A stretch of DNA of 43,905 bases from Acidobacteriota bacterium (GCA_022567475.1 JADFGZ010000002.1:1-43905); one strand, 5' to 3'. Counted from the first letter of the stretch, positions 7,448 through 16,094 are shown. Numbers and translations are program-made. Notes: generated by a model not told the origin, from the sequence alone.

Positions 7448-7498
7448 CGGGCGTTAGCCTGCCGGGGGTGGCCCCTATTGGAGCCGGCCACAGAAATC

Positions 7499-8179
7499 AT
7501 GTCCAGGACGGAAAGCCAGCTTCGCCGCCAGATCGCCGAGGTTGGCAGGTGGCTGCACCAGAAGAACTTCCTGGCCGCCACGGACGGCAACATCTCGGCG
7601 CGCTTGCAGGACGGGCGGGTTCTGGTGACCCCGGCGAACGCCAGCAAGGGGATGCTCCGTCCCCAGGACATGGTTTTGGTCGATATGCAGGGGAACAAGA
7701 TTGCAGGCCGGGGGAACGCTTCCTCCGAGCTGCCCATGCACCTGCTGATCTACCACCGGCGTCCTGATGTCGGTGGGATCGTCCACGCCCATCCGCCCGC
7801 GGCCACCGGCTACGCCGTGGCGGGAATTGCACTGGACAAAGCCGTCCTTCCAGAGGTGGTGGTTTCGCTGGGACGCGTGCCCCTCGCGCGGTACGCAACG
7901 CCCGGCAGCCCTGCGCTTAACAAGGCGCTCCGGAACTTGGTTTCCCAATACAACGCCATCCTCCTGGCCAATCACGGCGTGGTCACCTTCGGGAAAGACC
8001 TGCTTCGGGCGTTCTTCCACATGGAGACCGTGGAACAGTTTGCCCGCATCTCGCTGGTTGCGAAATTATTGGGAAGGCAGGCGCTGCTCTCCAAACAGGA
8101 GGCGGAGAAACTGCGGGCCCTCCGGCCCCCGCATAAGAAAAGCCGCCAGCGGCCGCAAAGCCGGGACAGGAAGCCCTGA
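7499..8179 (+). CDS. Class II aldolase/adducin family protein (L-fuculose-phosphate aldolase-like)
   Basis: A 226-residue zinc aldolase-fold protein. NFLAATDGNISAR, the substrate glycine region, SSELPMH with the catalytic Glu, the VHAHPP zinc histidines and a later LLANHGVV zinc histidine are all present. Family members cleave or epimerise phosphorylated ketoses such as L-fuculose 1-phosphate or ribulose 5-phosphate. The basic C-terminal tail (HKKSRQRPQSRDRK) is unusual and may be disordered. ATG at 7499 is used; a TTG at 7478 is in frame. It starts a four-gene plus-strand run with a second, unrelated aldolase, a zinc dehydrogenase and a GNAT-like gene, so it likely serves one sugar-derivative pathway. 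Confidence 0.85.
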   Translation: MSRTESQLRRQIAEVGRWLHQKNFLAATDGNISARLQDGRVLVTPANASKGMLRPQDMVLVDMQGNKIAGRGNASSELPMHLLIYHRRPDVGGIVHAHPPAATGYAVAGIALDKAVLPEVVVSLGRVPLARYATPGSPALNKALRNLVSQYNAILLANHGVVTFGKDLLRAFFHMETVEQFARISLVAKLLGRQALLSKQEAEKLRALRPPHKKSRQRPQSRDRKP

Positions 8180-8249
8180 AAAGCAGAGCCCTGCAAAACA
8201 GAGACAAAACTCCGCTGCGGTCGAGCGGCGGAATCAGATTTTAGAGAGG

Positions 8250-9248
8250 ATGGAACAGCTTAAAGATATGTCAACAGGATTAAAGAAGATTTTCGGAGAA
8301 TCGGAGCGGATTGTCGTGCTTGCCGCCGACCACAGATATTTCGGCGTCGTCGCCGGCCTGGAAAAACCCGGCGAGGTGCTTTCCCCGCTCCTCGATTATG
8401 TGGACGTGCTGATGACCGATCCCGGCGTTCTGCGCCATGCGTTCAAAGGCAGAGTGAACCTGCCGGTGATGCTGCGCGCCTCCGGATGCTCCACCACCAT
8501 GAACGTCCCCGTGCCCGGCTATCTCCAGGAGCCAGCCAAGCTCGCCTACCAGCAACGCACCGGCAAGGATTTCGACAAGGCCTACCAGGAATACAAAGCA
8601 AAAATAGACTCCGGAACGGCCACGGGCGAAGATTTTGACGAGTTCCAGCTTCTCGACAGCGTCGTGAACGTTCCCGACACCATCGCCAATGAAAGGCTGA
8701 TCCTGCAGGCCGAAGACGTGCAAAAAGAAGGGGGGGCGGGCGCCGCCGTCTCGGTTTACTTGAAGACGGAACACCAGTCGCAGACGCTCGACAATCTGGC
8801 CAGCATGTCGCGCGCGGCCCGGAAGATCGATCTTCCCATACTCGGCGTTGTGGCCGTGGGAACCGCGCTGGGATATCTGGAGAAAGACTCCGACTTCCTG
8901 ACGCGGGCCGGAGCCATCCTGGTGGCGCACGGCGCCGACATCATCAAGACCTATAATTGCGGAAAGGGGTTTGAGCGGGTGATCGAGGCCGCCGGCGTTC
9001 CCGTCATCGTGGCAGGCGGCAAGATGCCCAAGGGCGTGGATGAAACCAAAGACAGCCTGGAGCTGGCCTACGACTCCATCCAGAAAGGCGCCAAGGGGAT
9101 CGACTTCGGGCGGCGCGTTTGGAGACACAAGCAGCCGGTAGCCATGATACGGGCGTTGCGGGCGGTGATCCATGACGGCATGCAACCCAAGGAAGCCTAT
9201 CAATTGTTTCAGGAGTTGAAGAGGAGTAAAAAGGGGAGCAAAGGATGA
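8250..9248 (+). CDS. Class I aldolase of the DeoC/LsrF/FbaB family
   Basis: A TIM-barrel Schiff-base aldolase of about 332 residues. VLAADHRYFG near the N terminus, LVAHGADIIKTYNCG with the probable Schiff-base lysine, VIVAGGKMP and GAKGIDFGRRVW match the LsrF and archaeal-type fructose-bisphosphate aldolase group. A stretch around residues 90-145 (AYQQRTGKDFDKAYQEYKAKIDSG region) is longer than in LsrF and looks like a helical insertion. Start is uncertain between ATG 8250 and ATG 8268. The open frame runs further upstream but there it overlaps the class II aldolase gene, so that part is excluded. Its TGA overlaps the next gene's ATG (ATGA), showing coupling. Substrate unknown. Confidence 0.8.
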   Translation: MEQLKDMSTGLKKIFGESERIVVLAADHRYFGVVAGLEKPGEVLSPLLDYVDVLMTDPGVLRHAFKGRVNLPVMLRASGCSTTMNVPVPGYLQEPAKLAYQQRTGKDFDKAYQEYKAKIDSGTATGEDFDEFQLLDSVVNVPDTIANERLILQAEDVQKEGGAGAAVSVYLKTEHQSQTLDNLASMSRAARKIDLPILGVVAVGTALGYLEKDSDFLTRAGAILVAHGADIIKTYNCGKGFERVIEAAGVPVIVAGGKMPKGVDETKDSLELAYDSIQKGAKGIDFGRRVWRHKQPVAMIRALRAVIHDGMQPKEAYQLFQELKRSKKGSKG

Positions 9249-10276
9249 CCATTCCTGAGACGATGAAGCTCGGCCTGTACTTCAGCAACGAGGACGTGCA
9301 GGTGGAGCAAAGGCCGGTGCCCGAAATCGGCCAGAACGAGGTCCTGGTGGAGGTCGCCGCATGCGGCATCTGCGGCAGCGACACCATGCGGTGGTATCGC
9401 GAGCCGGGCACGCGGGAGAAAGGCGGCATCAATACGGGGCATGAAATCGCAGGCCGCATCGTTCAGGCGGGCGAGTCGGTCCGCAATTTCAAAACCGGCG
9501 ACCGGGTCGTCGTCTCCCACCATTTCCCCTGCCTGCAATGCGTCCCGTGCCAGGACGGAAACGAGACGGCATGCGAGGAAATGCACCGGAAGCACATCGA
9601 GCCGGGCGGCTTTTCGCAATACGTCCGGCTCTTTGATCCATGCATCGAGAAAGGATTGTTTGCTCTGCCCGACAGCATGACCTTCGAGCAGGGCTCCTTT
9701 GTCGAGCCGCTCGCCTGCGTTGTGCGCGGCGTGCGAAAGACCGCTCCGATTGAATCCCGCACCGTGCTGGTGCTGGGAAGCGGCCTGGCGGGCTTGCTCC
9801 ACATCAAGCTGGCCCGCGCGCTCGGCGCCGGCAGAATTTACGCCGTCGATACCAACCAAAAACGGCTGGAGGCTGCCTCACAAAACGGCGCGGATGAAAT
9901 GATTTGCGCTACGGACAAACTGCCGCGCGCCGACCGCGTTTTTGTCTGCACCGGATCGCAAAAGGCCGCAGAAAGCGCGCTCGATTGCGTGAACCTCGGC
10001 GGGCACATCCTGTTTTTTGCCGCCGACGGCCCGGATAAAAAACTGCTGATCCCGCTGACCAAATTCTGGACCACGCAGCCTTCCCTCAGCTTCAGCTATG
10101 GAGCCGCGCCGCGCGACATGAAGGAAGCGATGGAGCTGATTCGCAGCGGAAAGGTCACCGTCGATGGCTTGGTCACACACCGGTTCGGAATCGATCAAAT
10201 CGCCCAGGCGTTCGACCTGGTGGCGAATCCCAGGGATAATTCTCTGAAGGTGATTATCGAACCGAACCGGCGGTGA
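9245..10276 (+). CDS. Zinc-dependent medium-chain alcohol/polyol dehydrogenase
   Basis: A 343-residue MDR-family dehydrogenase. It has the catalytic zinc segment CGICGSD and GHEIAG, a structural zinc lobe C-x2-C-x2-C-x7-C (CLQCVPCQDGNETAC), and the NAD-binding VLVLGSGLAGLL (about residues 176-187) followed by an acidic residue in YAVDTNQK, favouring NAD over NADP. Similar enzymes oxidise sorbitol, threonine or galactitol phosphate. It overlaps the LsrF-like aldolase by four bases and the GNAT-like gene by four bases. A polyol or sugar phosphate oxidised here and cleaved by one of the two aldolases is a reasonable but untested reading. Confidence 0.87.
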   Translation: MTIPETMKLGLYFSNEDVQVEQRPVPEIGQNEVLVEVAACGICGSDTMRWYREPGTREKGGINTGHEIAGRIVQAGESVRNFKTGDRVVVSHHFPCLQCVPCQDGNETACEEMHRKHIEPGGFSQYVRLFDPCIEKGLFALPDSMTFEQGSFVEPLACVVRGVRKTAPIESRTVLVLGSGLAGLLHIKLARALGAGRIYAVDTNQKRLEAASQNGADEMICATDKLPRADRVFVCTGSQKAAESALDCVNLGGHILFFAADGPDKKLLIPLTKFWTTQPSLSFSYGAAPRDMKEAMELIRSGKVTVDGLVTHRFGIDQIAQAFDLVANPRDNSLKVIIEPNRR

Positions 10277-11133
10277 CACCGCCTGCATCGCCGCCGAAGA
10301 TTTCACCAAATTCCATATCTCTTTCCGATTTTCTGTTCCCGCTAGAGAGGGATCACTTGCGGTACAACATCGTGACGCTCCAAGAAAAGCCGGAGCTAGC
10401 AGAACAAATCCTGCTCCTAAATCGCGCCGCATGGCCAAAGTTTTTGCTCCATGCTAATACTCTTCACTGGAATTCCCTTTACACGACTTTCACCGAATTT
10501 CAACTTGTGCTTTGCGATTTGTACGGTAACGTCATCGCTGTCGGACACACGATTCCACTTGTCTGGGACGGGAACCCGGCGAGCCTTCCTATGAACTTCG
10601 ACGATCTCTTGGAGCGGGCGATCATCTGCCACCAGCGCGGGCACAACGCTACTACACTGTCGGCGCTCGGGGCTGTCGTCGCACCAAGCCACCGAAGGCA
10701 AGGGCTCAGCGGCGCAATCCTGCGCGAGATGATAAAGCTTGCAACCCAACGCCGCCTCAATGACCTAATTGCCCCCGTTCGCCCCACCATGAAAGATCAA
10801 TATCCGCTAATCCCCATCGAACGCTACGTCGAATGGAAACGGCCGGATGGTTCGCCCTTCGATTTCTGGCTCCGCGTTCACTGGAGATTGGGCGGCGTCC
10901 AATTGCAGGTTGCTCCGGAGGCGATGCGCGTACAGGGCAGCGTGGCAGAATGGGAGGAGTGGACCGGAATGGAGTTTCCGGAGAGCGGCCGGTACGTGGT
11001 CCCCGGCGCTCTACAGCCCGTCTCCATTGACCGGGATAAGGACTGTGGCCTCTACTGCGACCCCAACGTTTGGGTGCGACATCCGATCTCCAAAATCGAT
11101 ACAGGAAATCCCAACACCCAGGCAGAACGGTAA
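10273..11133 (+). CDS. GNAT-like acetyltransferase domain protein
   Basis: A 286-residue protein with one recognisable GNAT feature: VVAPSHRRQGLSGAILREM near residues 137-155, the acetyl-CoA pyrophosphate-binding loop R-R-x-G-L-S and following helix. The flanking parts, including AAWPKFLLHA and a long C-terminal half, are not typical. GTG at 10273 overlaps the dehydrogenase stop (GTGA). Its base composition looks less GC-rich than its neighbours, which may indicate later acquisition. The substrate is unknown; location at the end of the aldolase operon suggests modification of the same metabolite. It converges on thyX with a 24-bp gap. Confidence 0.65.
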   Translation: MTPPASPPKISPNSISLSDFLFPLERDHLRYNIVTLQEKPELAEQILLLNRAAWPKFLLHANTLHWNSLYTTFTEFQLVLCDLYGNVIAVGHTIPLVWDGNPASLPMNFDDLLERAIICHQRGHNATTLSALGAVVAPSHRRQGLSGAILREMIKLATQRRLNDLIAPVRPTMKDQYPLIPIERYVEWKRPDGSPFDFWLRVHWRLGGVQLQVAPEAMRVQGSVAEWEEWTGMEFPESGRYVVPGALQPVSIDRDKDCGLYCDPNVWVRHPISKIDTGNPNTQAER

Positions 11134-11157
11134 GCAAAGGGCCTCGTACCGTCAGGC

Positions 11158-12726
11158 TTACAGCCTTCGTTCAACGGCGGGAAAATTTTCCCAGACTTTA
11201 ACGCCGCAGAAATGGCTGCCCTCGGTGCAGACCGGGTAAGCGTTGCCTTTCCGCACCACGCAGGGAGGTCCGATGTAGCGGGCCAGGCGGGGATGCACAC
11301 GGCGCACCTGCTCCAACTCTTCCATCGAAGCCCGGTAGATCTCCTCCTGAGCGTTGAAGCAGGTCCGCATGGTCCATTTGTGGATCAGGTGCAGCAGGCT
11401 GCCGCTTTCCACCATCCGGACGCTGACGGCGTTGGGAAGAACATAGATCGCCACCGACGGCGGCACGCCCAGCTCCAGCAGCCGGTTCTTGGCGCTCCAT
11501 GCTTCCTCCATCGCCTGCTGGTAGATTCCCTCCACCTCCGGGTTTCCAGCGATCAGGCCGGGAGTGATGTAGTCCGGCTCCGGACAGTCGGTGGCCGCGA
11601 GCAGCGGGCGCGAGGCAGGCACCATCCGGTGCCGCTGGTCTTGGGAGTCCGCCGTGTGGCTTAGTTTCTTGAGGAAGGTGTAGGAGACGTGATGCAGTGC
11701 CCGCATCATGGGCGAGTGGACGGCCAAGTCCAGCGTCTCGAGGCGATACCGGTTGTGCGCCGGATTCAGCAACTGTTCGAGCGCCTGATCGTCGTCCATC
11801 TGCCGTTGACTCAAGCCCAGCAGGTAGCGGAAGGAGCGCGCCACGATTGACTCCGCATCGGGCGAAGCCGAGATCATCCGCGAGGTCATATTGCCCAGCT
11901 CGCGGTCAAATTCCCGGCGTGCCTGGGCGGCCTCGGAAGCTCCGGCGCCGGCAACGAGCCGGGTCTCGGGAATTTGCTCCTCCTCCAGGGGACCGTCTCC
12001 GATGCGCTCAAAAAACTGCGGGTCAATTTCTTTTACCCGTTCCACCATCTGGTCGATGACCATGCCGGTCTCATAGGGGGTGTCCCCGGAGTTGCGCATC
12101 CGGTAGAGCCGGTGCAGAACCACGCCCGAGAGGGTGTGAACCATCGAAGTAAAAGCGGCGACCGGCAGAACGTAACGGGCCACCTCGATGGCTTTTTTCT
12201 CCACCTGCCGGTCAATGCGCTGGCGGCGTTTTTCCGCGCTCTGCGGGCCGATCTTCCACACCTCGTAGAGCGCCTCCCGCGTGCGTCCGGCAAGCTTCCC
12301 GGAGAGCAAACGGTAAAACTCCCAGGCACGCTCCACGGCGCGCATGTACACGCCCTGCGCCTCCCTGGCCAGGGGCGGAATAAAGGCCCGCGCCTGGTCC
12401 AGGCGCACGTAGCGCTGGCTGGACTGCTCCGAGTTATAAAACGGATGGCTGTGCAGAAAGTTCCACACAAACTGGCGGGAGACGTTCTCCAGGCCGAACT
12501 CGAAGTGGGCGTGCTGAAAGACGGTGTGGTGGCCGCCGTTGAAGGTGGCGGAGCCGATGGTGAGGCGCTGTTTCTCGGTGATCTCATCCGGCGAGATCAC
12601 CCGGGTTGAATAGCAACTCCGCGCCGCGGCGATGGCGGAATCAAAAGGCCGGTCCAAGTAGTTTCGCAGCGTGACCCGGGGCTCGGTCGTCACCACAAAC
12701 TGCCGCGCCGCGTTCGCAACATCCAT
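11158..12726 (-). CDS. Tandem (double-domain) ThyX-type flavin-dependent thymidylate synthase homologue
   Basis: At 522 residues this is about twice the length of ThyX. The N-terminal half has HTVFQHAHFEFGLENVSRQF followed by H92-S-H94 where ThyX has RHR, then SEQSSQRY (residues 99-106). The C-terminal half has HHVSYTFLKKLSHTAD and RHRMVPASRP (365-374), keeping RHR and SR but not the following S-x-R-Y. Thus the classical RHRxnSxRY signature is split between two degenerate halves. ThyX makes dTMP from dUMP with FADH2 and methylene-tetrahydrofolate. This protein may form a pseudo-tetramer from two chains. Four late cysteines (486-507 region) are another addition. No thyA is in the window. Function is inferred from fold only. 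Confidence 0.78.
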   Translation of the reverse strand: MDVANAARQFVVTTEPRVTLRNYLDRPFDSAIAAARSCYSTRVISPDEITEKQRLTIGSATFNGGHHTVFQHAHFEFGLENVSRQFVWNFLHSHPFYNSEQSSQRYVRLDQARAFIPPLAREAQGVYMRAVERAWEFYRLLSGKLAGRTREALYEVWKIGPQSAEKRRQRIDRQVEKKAIEVARYVLPVAAFTSMVHTLSGVVLHRLYRMRNSGDTPYETGMVIDQMVERVKEIDPQFFERIGDGPLEEEQIPETRLVAGAGASEAAQARREFDRELGNMTSRMISASPDAESIVARSFRYLLGLSQRQMDDDQALEQLLNPAHNRYRLETLDLAVHSPMMRALHHVSYTFLKKLSHTADSQDQRHRMVPASRPLLAATDCPEPDYITPGLIAGNPEVEGIYQQAMEEAWSAKNRLLELGVPPSVAIYVLPNAVSVRMVESGSLLHLIHKWTMRTCFNAQEEIYRASMEELEQVRRVHPRLARYIGPPCVVRKGNAYPVCTEGSHFCGVKVWENFPAVERRL

Positions 12727-12797
12727 GGCGTGATTCTACCCGATGCGCAGGAACAAAAAAAGGGGAGGATTCGTGAGGGAGAAATTCTTGCAGGCGT

Positions 12798-13052
12798 CTA
12801 GGAAGCCGTTTCCGCCACGACAGTGGTCTCTTTCCCGGCGCCCGTGCTCCGCTTGCTGCCATACTTCCTGTTGAAACGCTCCACCCGGCCGGCGGTGTCC
12901 ACCAACCGCTGCTTGCCGGTAAAGAACGGATGACAGTTGGAACAAATCTCCAGGCGGAGGTCCCCCTGGCGCGTGGAACGGGTCTTGAAGGTGTTCCCGC
13001 AGGCGCAGGAGACTGACACTTCATAGTATTCCGGATGGATGTCGCTTTTCAT
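12798..13052 (-). CDS. rpmE: 50S ribosomal protein bL31
   Basis: An 84-residue zinc-type (C+) bL31: [22 protein letters not shown] with a C-x-C pair, then [15 protein letters not shown] with the second C-x2-C pair, [18 protein letters not shown] at 13052 follows AAGGAAG. The C-terminal tail of about 15 residues after RKYGSK is longer than in E. coli. It sits upstream of thyX on the same strand with a 71-bp gap. Confidence 0.95.
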   Translation of the reverse strand: MKSDIHPEYYEVSVSCACGNTFKTRSTRQGDLRLEICSNCHPFFTGKQRLVDTAGRVERFNRKYGSKRSTGAGKETTVVAETAS

Positions 13053-13105
13053 CGTCTTCCTTATCTTCCTGTGTGCACTAACCTTTATGCACTAACGTGG
13101 CAAGT

Positions 13106-13135
13106 AGTATACAGCATTTGATCTCGCGCCCGCAA
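13106..13135 (-). promoter_or_regulatory. Probable rpmE promoter
   Basis: On the minus strand TTGCGG (13135-13130) and TATACT (13111-13106) are 18 bp apart. The leader of about 45 nt holds a direct repeat of GTTAGTGC spaced 15 bp apart, just before the ribosome binding site. Confidence 0.45.
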
Positions 13136-13288
13136 TTGCGAATCGCGGAATTTGGGCAACTCCTCCACCGTAAAACTGACCTGTAAAAAAACCCGCCTCG
13201 AAGAGACTAAAGTCACTGCGCTCGTATCCAGGAGGCGTTAGTTTTGGGACGGAAGAAGTTTTACTACCTTTTAAGGAGGCCAAGCAAA

Positions 13289-14035
13289 ATGCCCACTACA
13301 CGTGAAACCATCGGCAACGAAACCCTCGTCAGCGCGATCGTACGGTCGTATCCCGCCTCGGTCCGCGTCTTTCAAGAATATGGAATAGACTTCTGCTGCG
13401 GAGGAAGCAAACCGCTTTCGGAAGCTTGCCGGGAGAAGGACGTTTCCATCGACCGGTTGCTGGCTGACGTAGAGAAAGCCCGGCGGCCGCCCGAAGGCGC
13501 CGGGACCCGCGACTGGAACGCGGGGCCCCTGGGTGAATTGATCGATCATATCCTGGATACACATCACGCCTATCTCAGGACGGAGTTGCCTCGCCTGGCA
13601 CGGATGCTTGCCCAGGTGATCGAGAAGCATGGCGAAAAGCATTCAGAATCTCTTCCCGCCCTGGATGAGACCTATACAGGACTCAAGAAGGAGCTGACCG
13701 ACCACATGTGGAAGGAAGAAAACGTGCTTTTTCCTCTTGTCAAGGAGCTCGAACGGACCCAAAGCTCCGGCTCGGGCGCAGGGCCGCAGAGAATGCCGGT
13801 GAGCGCCCCCATTATGGTCATGGAACAGGAGCACGAGGCGGCGGCGGCCGCCATGCGCAAGATGCGTCGCCTGACCGGGGACTACACACCGCCCGAGGAC
13901 GCCTGCAACACCTACCGGGCGCTTCTCGATGGCCTCCAGCGGTTCGAGGCGGATACTCACCAGCACATTCACCTGGAGAACAACATCCTGTTCCCGAAGG
14001 CCATCGAGCTGCAAGAATCGCTCTCCGGCCCGTAG
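13289..14035 (+). CDS. ric: Iron-sulfur cluster repair diiron protein (RIC/ScdA/YtfE)
   Basis: A 248-residue protein that repairs Fe-S clusters after nitric oxide or oxidative damage. The N-terminal ScdA_N domain carries the conserved double cysteine C36-C37 in DFCCGGSKPLSEAC. The following hemerythrin-like domain supplies diiron ligands: HHAYLRTELPRL, KHGEKH, DHMWKEENVLFP, MEQEHEAA and HQHIHLENNILFP. The ATG at 13289 is chosen because TAAGGAGG lies 8-9 nt upstream; a GTG-like frame extension to 13244 lacks such a site. It stands alone with its own leader. A short inverted repeat (CGCCTC 13194 / GAGGCG 13231) lies in that leader. No NsrR- or FNR-like site was seen. Confidence 0.9.
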   Translation: MPTTRETIGNETLVSAIVRSYPASVRVFQEYGIDFCCGGSKPLSEACREKDVSIDRLLADVEKARRPPEGAGTRDWNAGPLGELIDHILDTHHAYLRTELPRLARMLAQVIEKHGEKHSESLPALDETYTGLKKELTDHMWKEENVLFPLVKELERTQSSGSGAGPQRMPVSAPIMVMEQEHEAAAAAMRKMRRLTGDYTPPEDACNTYRALLDGLQRFEADTHQHIHLENNILFPKAIELQESLSGP

Positions 14036-14115
14036 GCATTCTGTCCGACACACGAGGCGGTACGGTGAAACAACGGTGGAACAGCGGAGATGAGCGGTTA
14101 CGGAAAACCCGGAAG

Positions 14116-14145
14116 TTGACGCCTTCACCGGGCGGCCACTATAAT
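14116..14145 (+). promoter_or_regulatory. Strong sigma70 promoter of lysS
   Basis: TTGACG (14116-14121) and a perfect TATAAT (14140-14145) are 18 bp apart. Predicted transcription start near 14152 gives a leader of about 280 nt that contains a hairpin and the MITE at 14281-14417. Confidence 0.65.
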
Positions 14146-14178
14146 CTGGTTTTTCAAACCAATCCGCTGTTTCCACCG

Positions 14179-14216
14179 GGCCTCCATTGCAAGCACACAA
14201 ACTGCAAGGGCAGGCC
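14179..14216 (+). other. Hairpin in the lysS leader
   Basis: GGCCT (14179-14183) pairs with AGGCC (14212-14216) and TTGCA (14187-14191) with TGCAA (14203-14207). It lies between the lysS promoter and the MITE. No known riboswitch or T-box features are recognisable. Confidence 0.35.
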
Positions 14217-14272
14217 AGCACAGAGGGAGCCGCTTCCGAGCCTCTCCCACCAGCAGGAAAACACCGGCAAGG

Positions 14273-14425
14273 AAATAATGGGAAGTGGGTCAGTTTCCGT
14301 TCGGCACGGCGTCACAGGATTTGTCAGGGCACGGTTATGACGGAGCCCCCAGCGCGCCGCTGTCAGCGTGCTGGGGTGTCTTGAACCGTTCCCTGACGTT
14401 GAAACTGACCCACTACCAAATAATG
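14273..14425. repeat. 8-bp target-site duplication flanking the MITE
   Basis: AAATAATG occurs at 14273-14280 and again at 14418-14425, directly abutting the two ends of the 137-bp element. The next base is also G in both copies, so the duplication could be counted as 9 bp. Confidence 0.7.
14281..14417. mobile_element. Miniature inverted-repeat transposable element (MITE) in the lysS leader
   Basis: A 137-bp element with 17-bp terminal inverted repeats, GGAAGTGGGTCAGTTTC and GGTAGTGGGTCAGTTTC, differing at one position. Nearly the whole element folds on itself: inner arms 14323-14341 with 14378-14397, and a central stem 14347-14357 with 14366-14376. A 25-nt stretch after the left end is unpaired. 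It has no open reading frame of note and must have been moved by a transposase encoded elsewhere. It is bounded by a perfect 8-bp direct repeat and inserted a few bases before the lysS start codon. Confidence 0.75.
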
Positions 14426-14432
14426 GTGCAGC

Positions 14433-15971
14433 TTGTCCTTTGACCTCGAGCTTTTCGAACAACGCCGCCAGAAGCTGCAACAGATTGAAGCTTTGGGCCA
14501 CGAGGCCTATCCCCACCGTTTTGCCTACACCCACACCCTGGAGCAGATCACCGCTGCCTATTCGGAAAAGACCGCCGAAGAGTTGACGAGCGAGAAACCC
14601 TCGGTGCGCATCTGCGGGCGAATGCAATCCATCCGCGGACACGGCAAGGCCGGCTTCGCCGACTTGGTCCAGGGCGGCCAGCGGCTGCAAATCTACGTTC
14701 GCAAGGATGCGCTGGGCGACAACGGCTTTGCGCTCTACCGGCTGCTGGACCTGGGGGACTTGGTCGGCGCAGAGGGTTATTTGTTTCGCACCAAAACCGG
14801 GGAACTCTCTCTCCACGCTACCACCGTGTCGCTGCTGGCCAAGGCGATGCTGCCCCTGCCGGAAAAATGGCACGGGCTGCAGGACGTAGAGGCACGCTAC
14901 CGCCAGCGCTATCTGGACCTGATTGCCAACCCGGAGGTGCGGCGCGTTTTTGCAGCACGGAGCCGTCTGGTGCGGGCGTTGCGGGAAGCCCTGGAGCGGC
15001 GCGGCTACATGGAGGTGGAGACGCCCATGATGCAGCCGATGGCCGGCGGAGCCACGGCGCATCCCTTCCGCACCCATCACAACGCCTTGAACCTGGACCT
15101 CTACCTGCGCATCGCGCCGGAGCTTTATTTGAAGCGCCTGGTGGTGGGAGGCTTCGACCGCGTCTATGAAATCAACCGGAACTTCCGCAATGAAGGAATC
15201 TCCACGCAGCACAACCCGGAGTTCACCATGCTGGAGTTCTATCAGGCCTACAGCGACTACAACGACCTGATGGAGATGACCGAGAAACTGCTGCCGGAGG
15301 TGGCCGAGGCGACCTGCGGGACGACCACCCTCAGCTACGGCGAGCACACCATCGACCTGTCGCGATTCTCCCGTTTCACCCTGCGGGAGGCCATCCGGGA
15401 GTTCTGGCCGGAAGAATCATCCCGGCCAACTCTGGAAGACTTCTCCGACCCGCAGCGGACCGGTGCGGCCATCGAGGCATGGAACCGTCTGCAAGGAGAG
15501 CATGACCGCCTCGTCATTCCGGCGGGCACATCGCAGGGGGCCACGCTGGCGCATCTGTTTGAAACCGTCTGCGAGCGAAAGCTGATCCAGCCGACGCTGA
15601 TCTATGAATTCCCCGTGGAGGTTTCGCCGCTCGCCAAAAGCAAGAAGGATGAGCCGGGATGGGTGGAGCGCTTTGAGCTCTTCGTGGCGGGGATGGAGAT
15701 CGCCAACGCCTACAGCGAGCTGAACGATCCGGAGGAGCAGCGGCGGCGCTTTGAATTGCAGGCCGCGCTGAAAGAGAAGGGCGACCGGGAAGCCCATGTA
15801 ATGGATGAAGACTACATCCGCTGCCTCAGCTACGGCATGCCGCCCACGGCCGGGGAAGGAATCGGGATCGACCGCCTGGTGATGATCCTGACCGGCTCCC
15901 GCTCCATCCGCGACGTGATCCTGTTCCCTTTGTTGCGACCCGAAAGCTCGCCGGCTCCGGCGGCGGAGTGA
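14433..15971 (+). CDS. lysS: Lysyl-tRNA synthetase, class II
   Basis: A 512-residue class II synthetase that charges tRNA-Lys. An N-terminal OB-fold ([21 protein letters not shown]) binds the anticodon. The catalytic core has motif 1 ([17 protein letters not shown]), motif 2 ([26 protein letters not shown]) and motif 3 ([15 protein letters not shown]). An in-frame stop at 14421 leaves TTG 14433 as the first usable start, and the sequence after it matches the family N terminus ([15 protein letters not shown]). The only nearby purine-rich site is a weak GGTG. The better AAGGA lies before the MITE at about 14269-14274, so insertion seems to have moved it away. Confidence 0.95.
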   Translation: MSFDLELFEQRRQKLQQIEALGHEAYPHRFAYTHTLEQITAAYSEKTAEELTSEKPSVRICGRMQSIRGHGKAGFADLVQGGQRLQIYVRKDALGDNGFALYRLLDLGDLVGAEGYLFRTKTGELSLHATTVSLLAKAMLPLPEKWHGLQDVEARYRQRYLDLIANPEVRRVFAARSRLVRALREALERRGYMEVETPMMQPMAGGATAHPFRTHHNALNLDLYLRIAPELYLKRLVVGGFDRVYEINRNFRNEGISTQHNPEFTMLEFYQAYSDYNDLMEMTEKLLPEVAEATCGTTTLSYGEHTIDLSRFSRFTLREAIREFWPEESSRPTLEDFSDPQRTGAAIEAWNRLQGEHDRLVIPAGTSQGATLAHLFETVCERKLIQPTLIYEFPVEVSPLAKSKKDEPGWVERFELFVAGMEIANAYSELNDPEEQRRRFELQAALKEKGDREAHVMDEDYIRCLSYGMPPTAGEGIGIDRLVMILTGSRSIRDVILFPLLRPESSPAPAAE

Positions 15972-16079
15972 ACCGGGCGGCGGGAACCTCTCCGAAGCGC
16001 CTGCCTTGCAAAATCTTTCCCGGGCGAACCATTCCAGGCATCCCCAAAAATCTCATACGAACACCGATCATCCGGCTTC

Positions 16080-16094
16080 TTGCCTTAAAATAGG
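16080..16094 (+). promoter_or_regulatory. TAAAATAGG promoter-like motif, copy 1
   Basis: TTGCCTTAAAATAGG lies 45 bp upstream of the ATG at 16139. It is identical in 14 of 15 positions to 17357-17371 ahead of the LolC-type gene. TAAAAT resembles a -10 box; no convincing -35 is present. Confidence 0.35.

Noticed and set aside
7767-8249. N-terminal extension of the LsrF-like aldolase by 161 codons
   Set aside because: It overlaps the class II aldolase in another frame and is low-complexity serine/arginine-rich; the family starts near 8250-8268.
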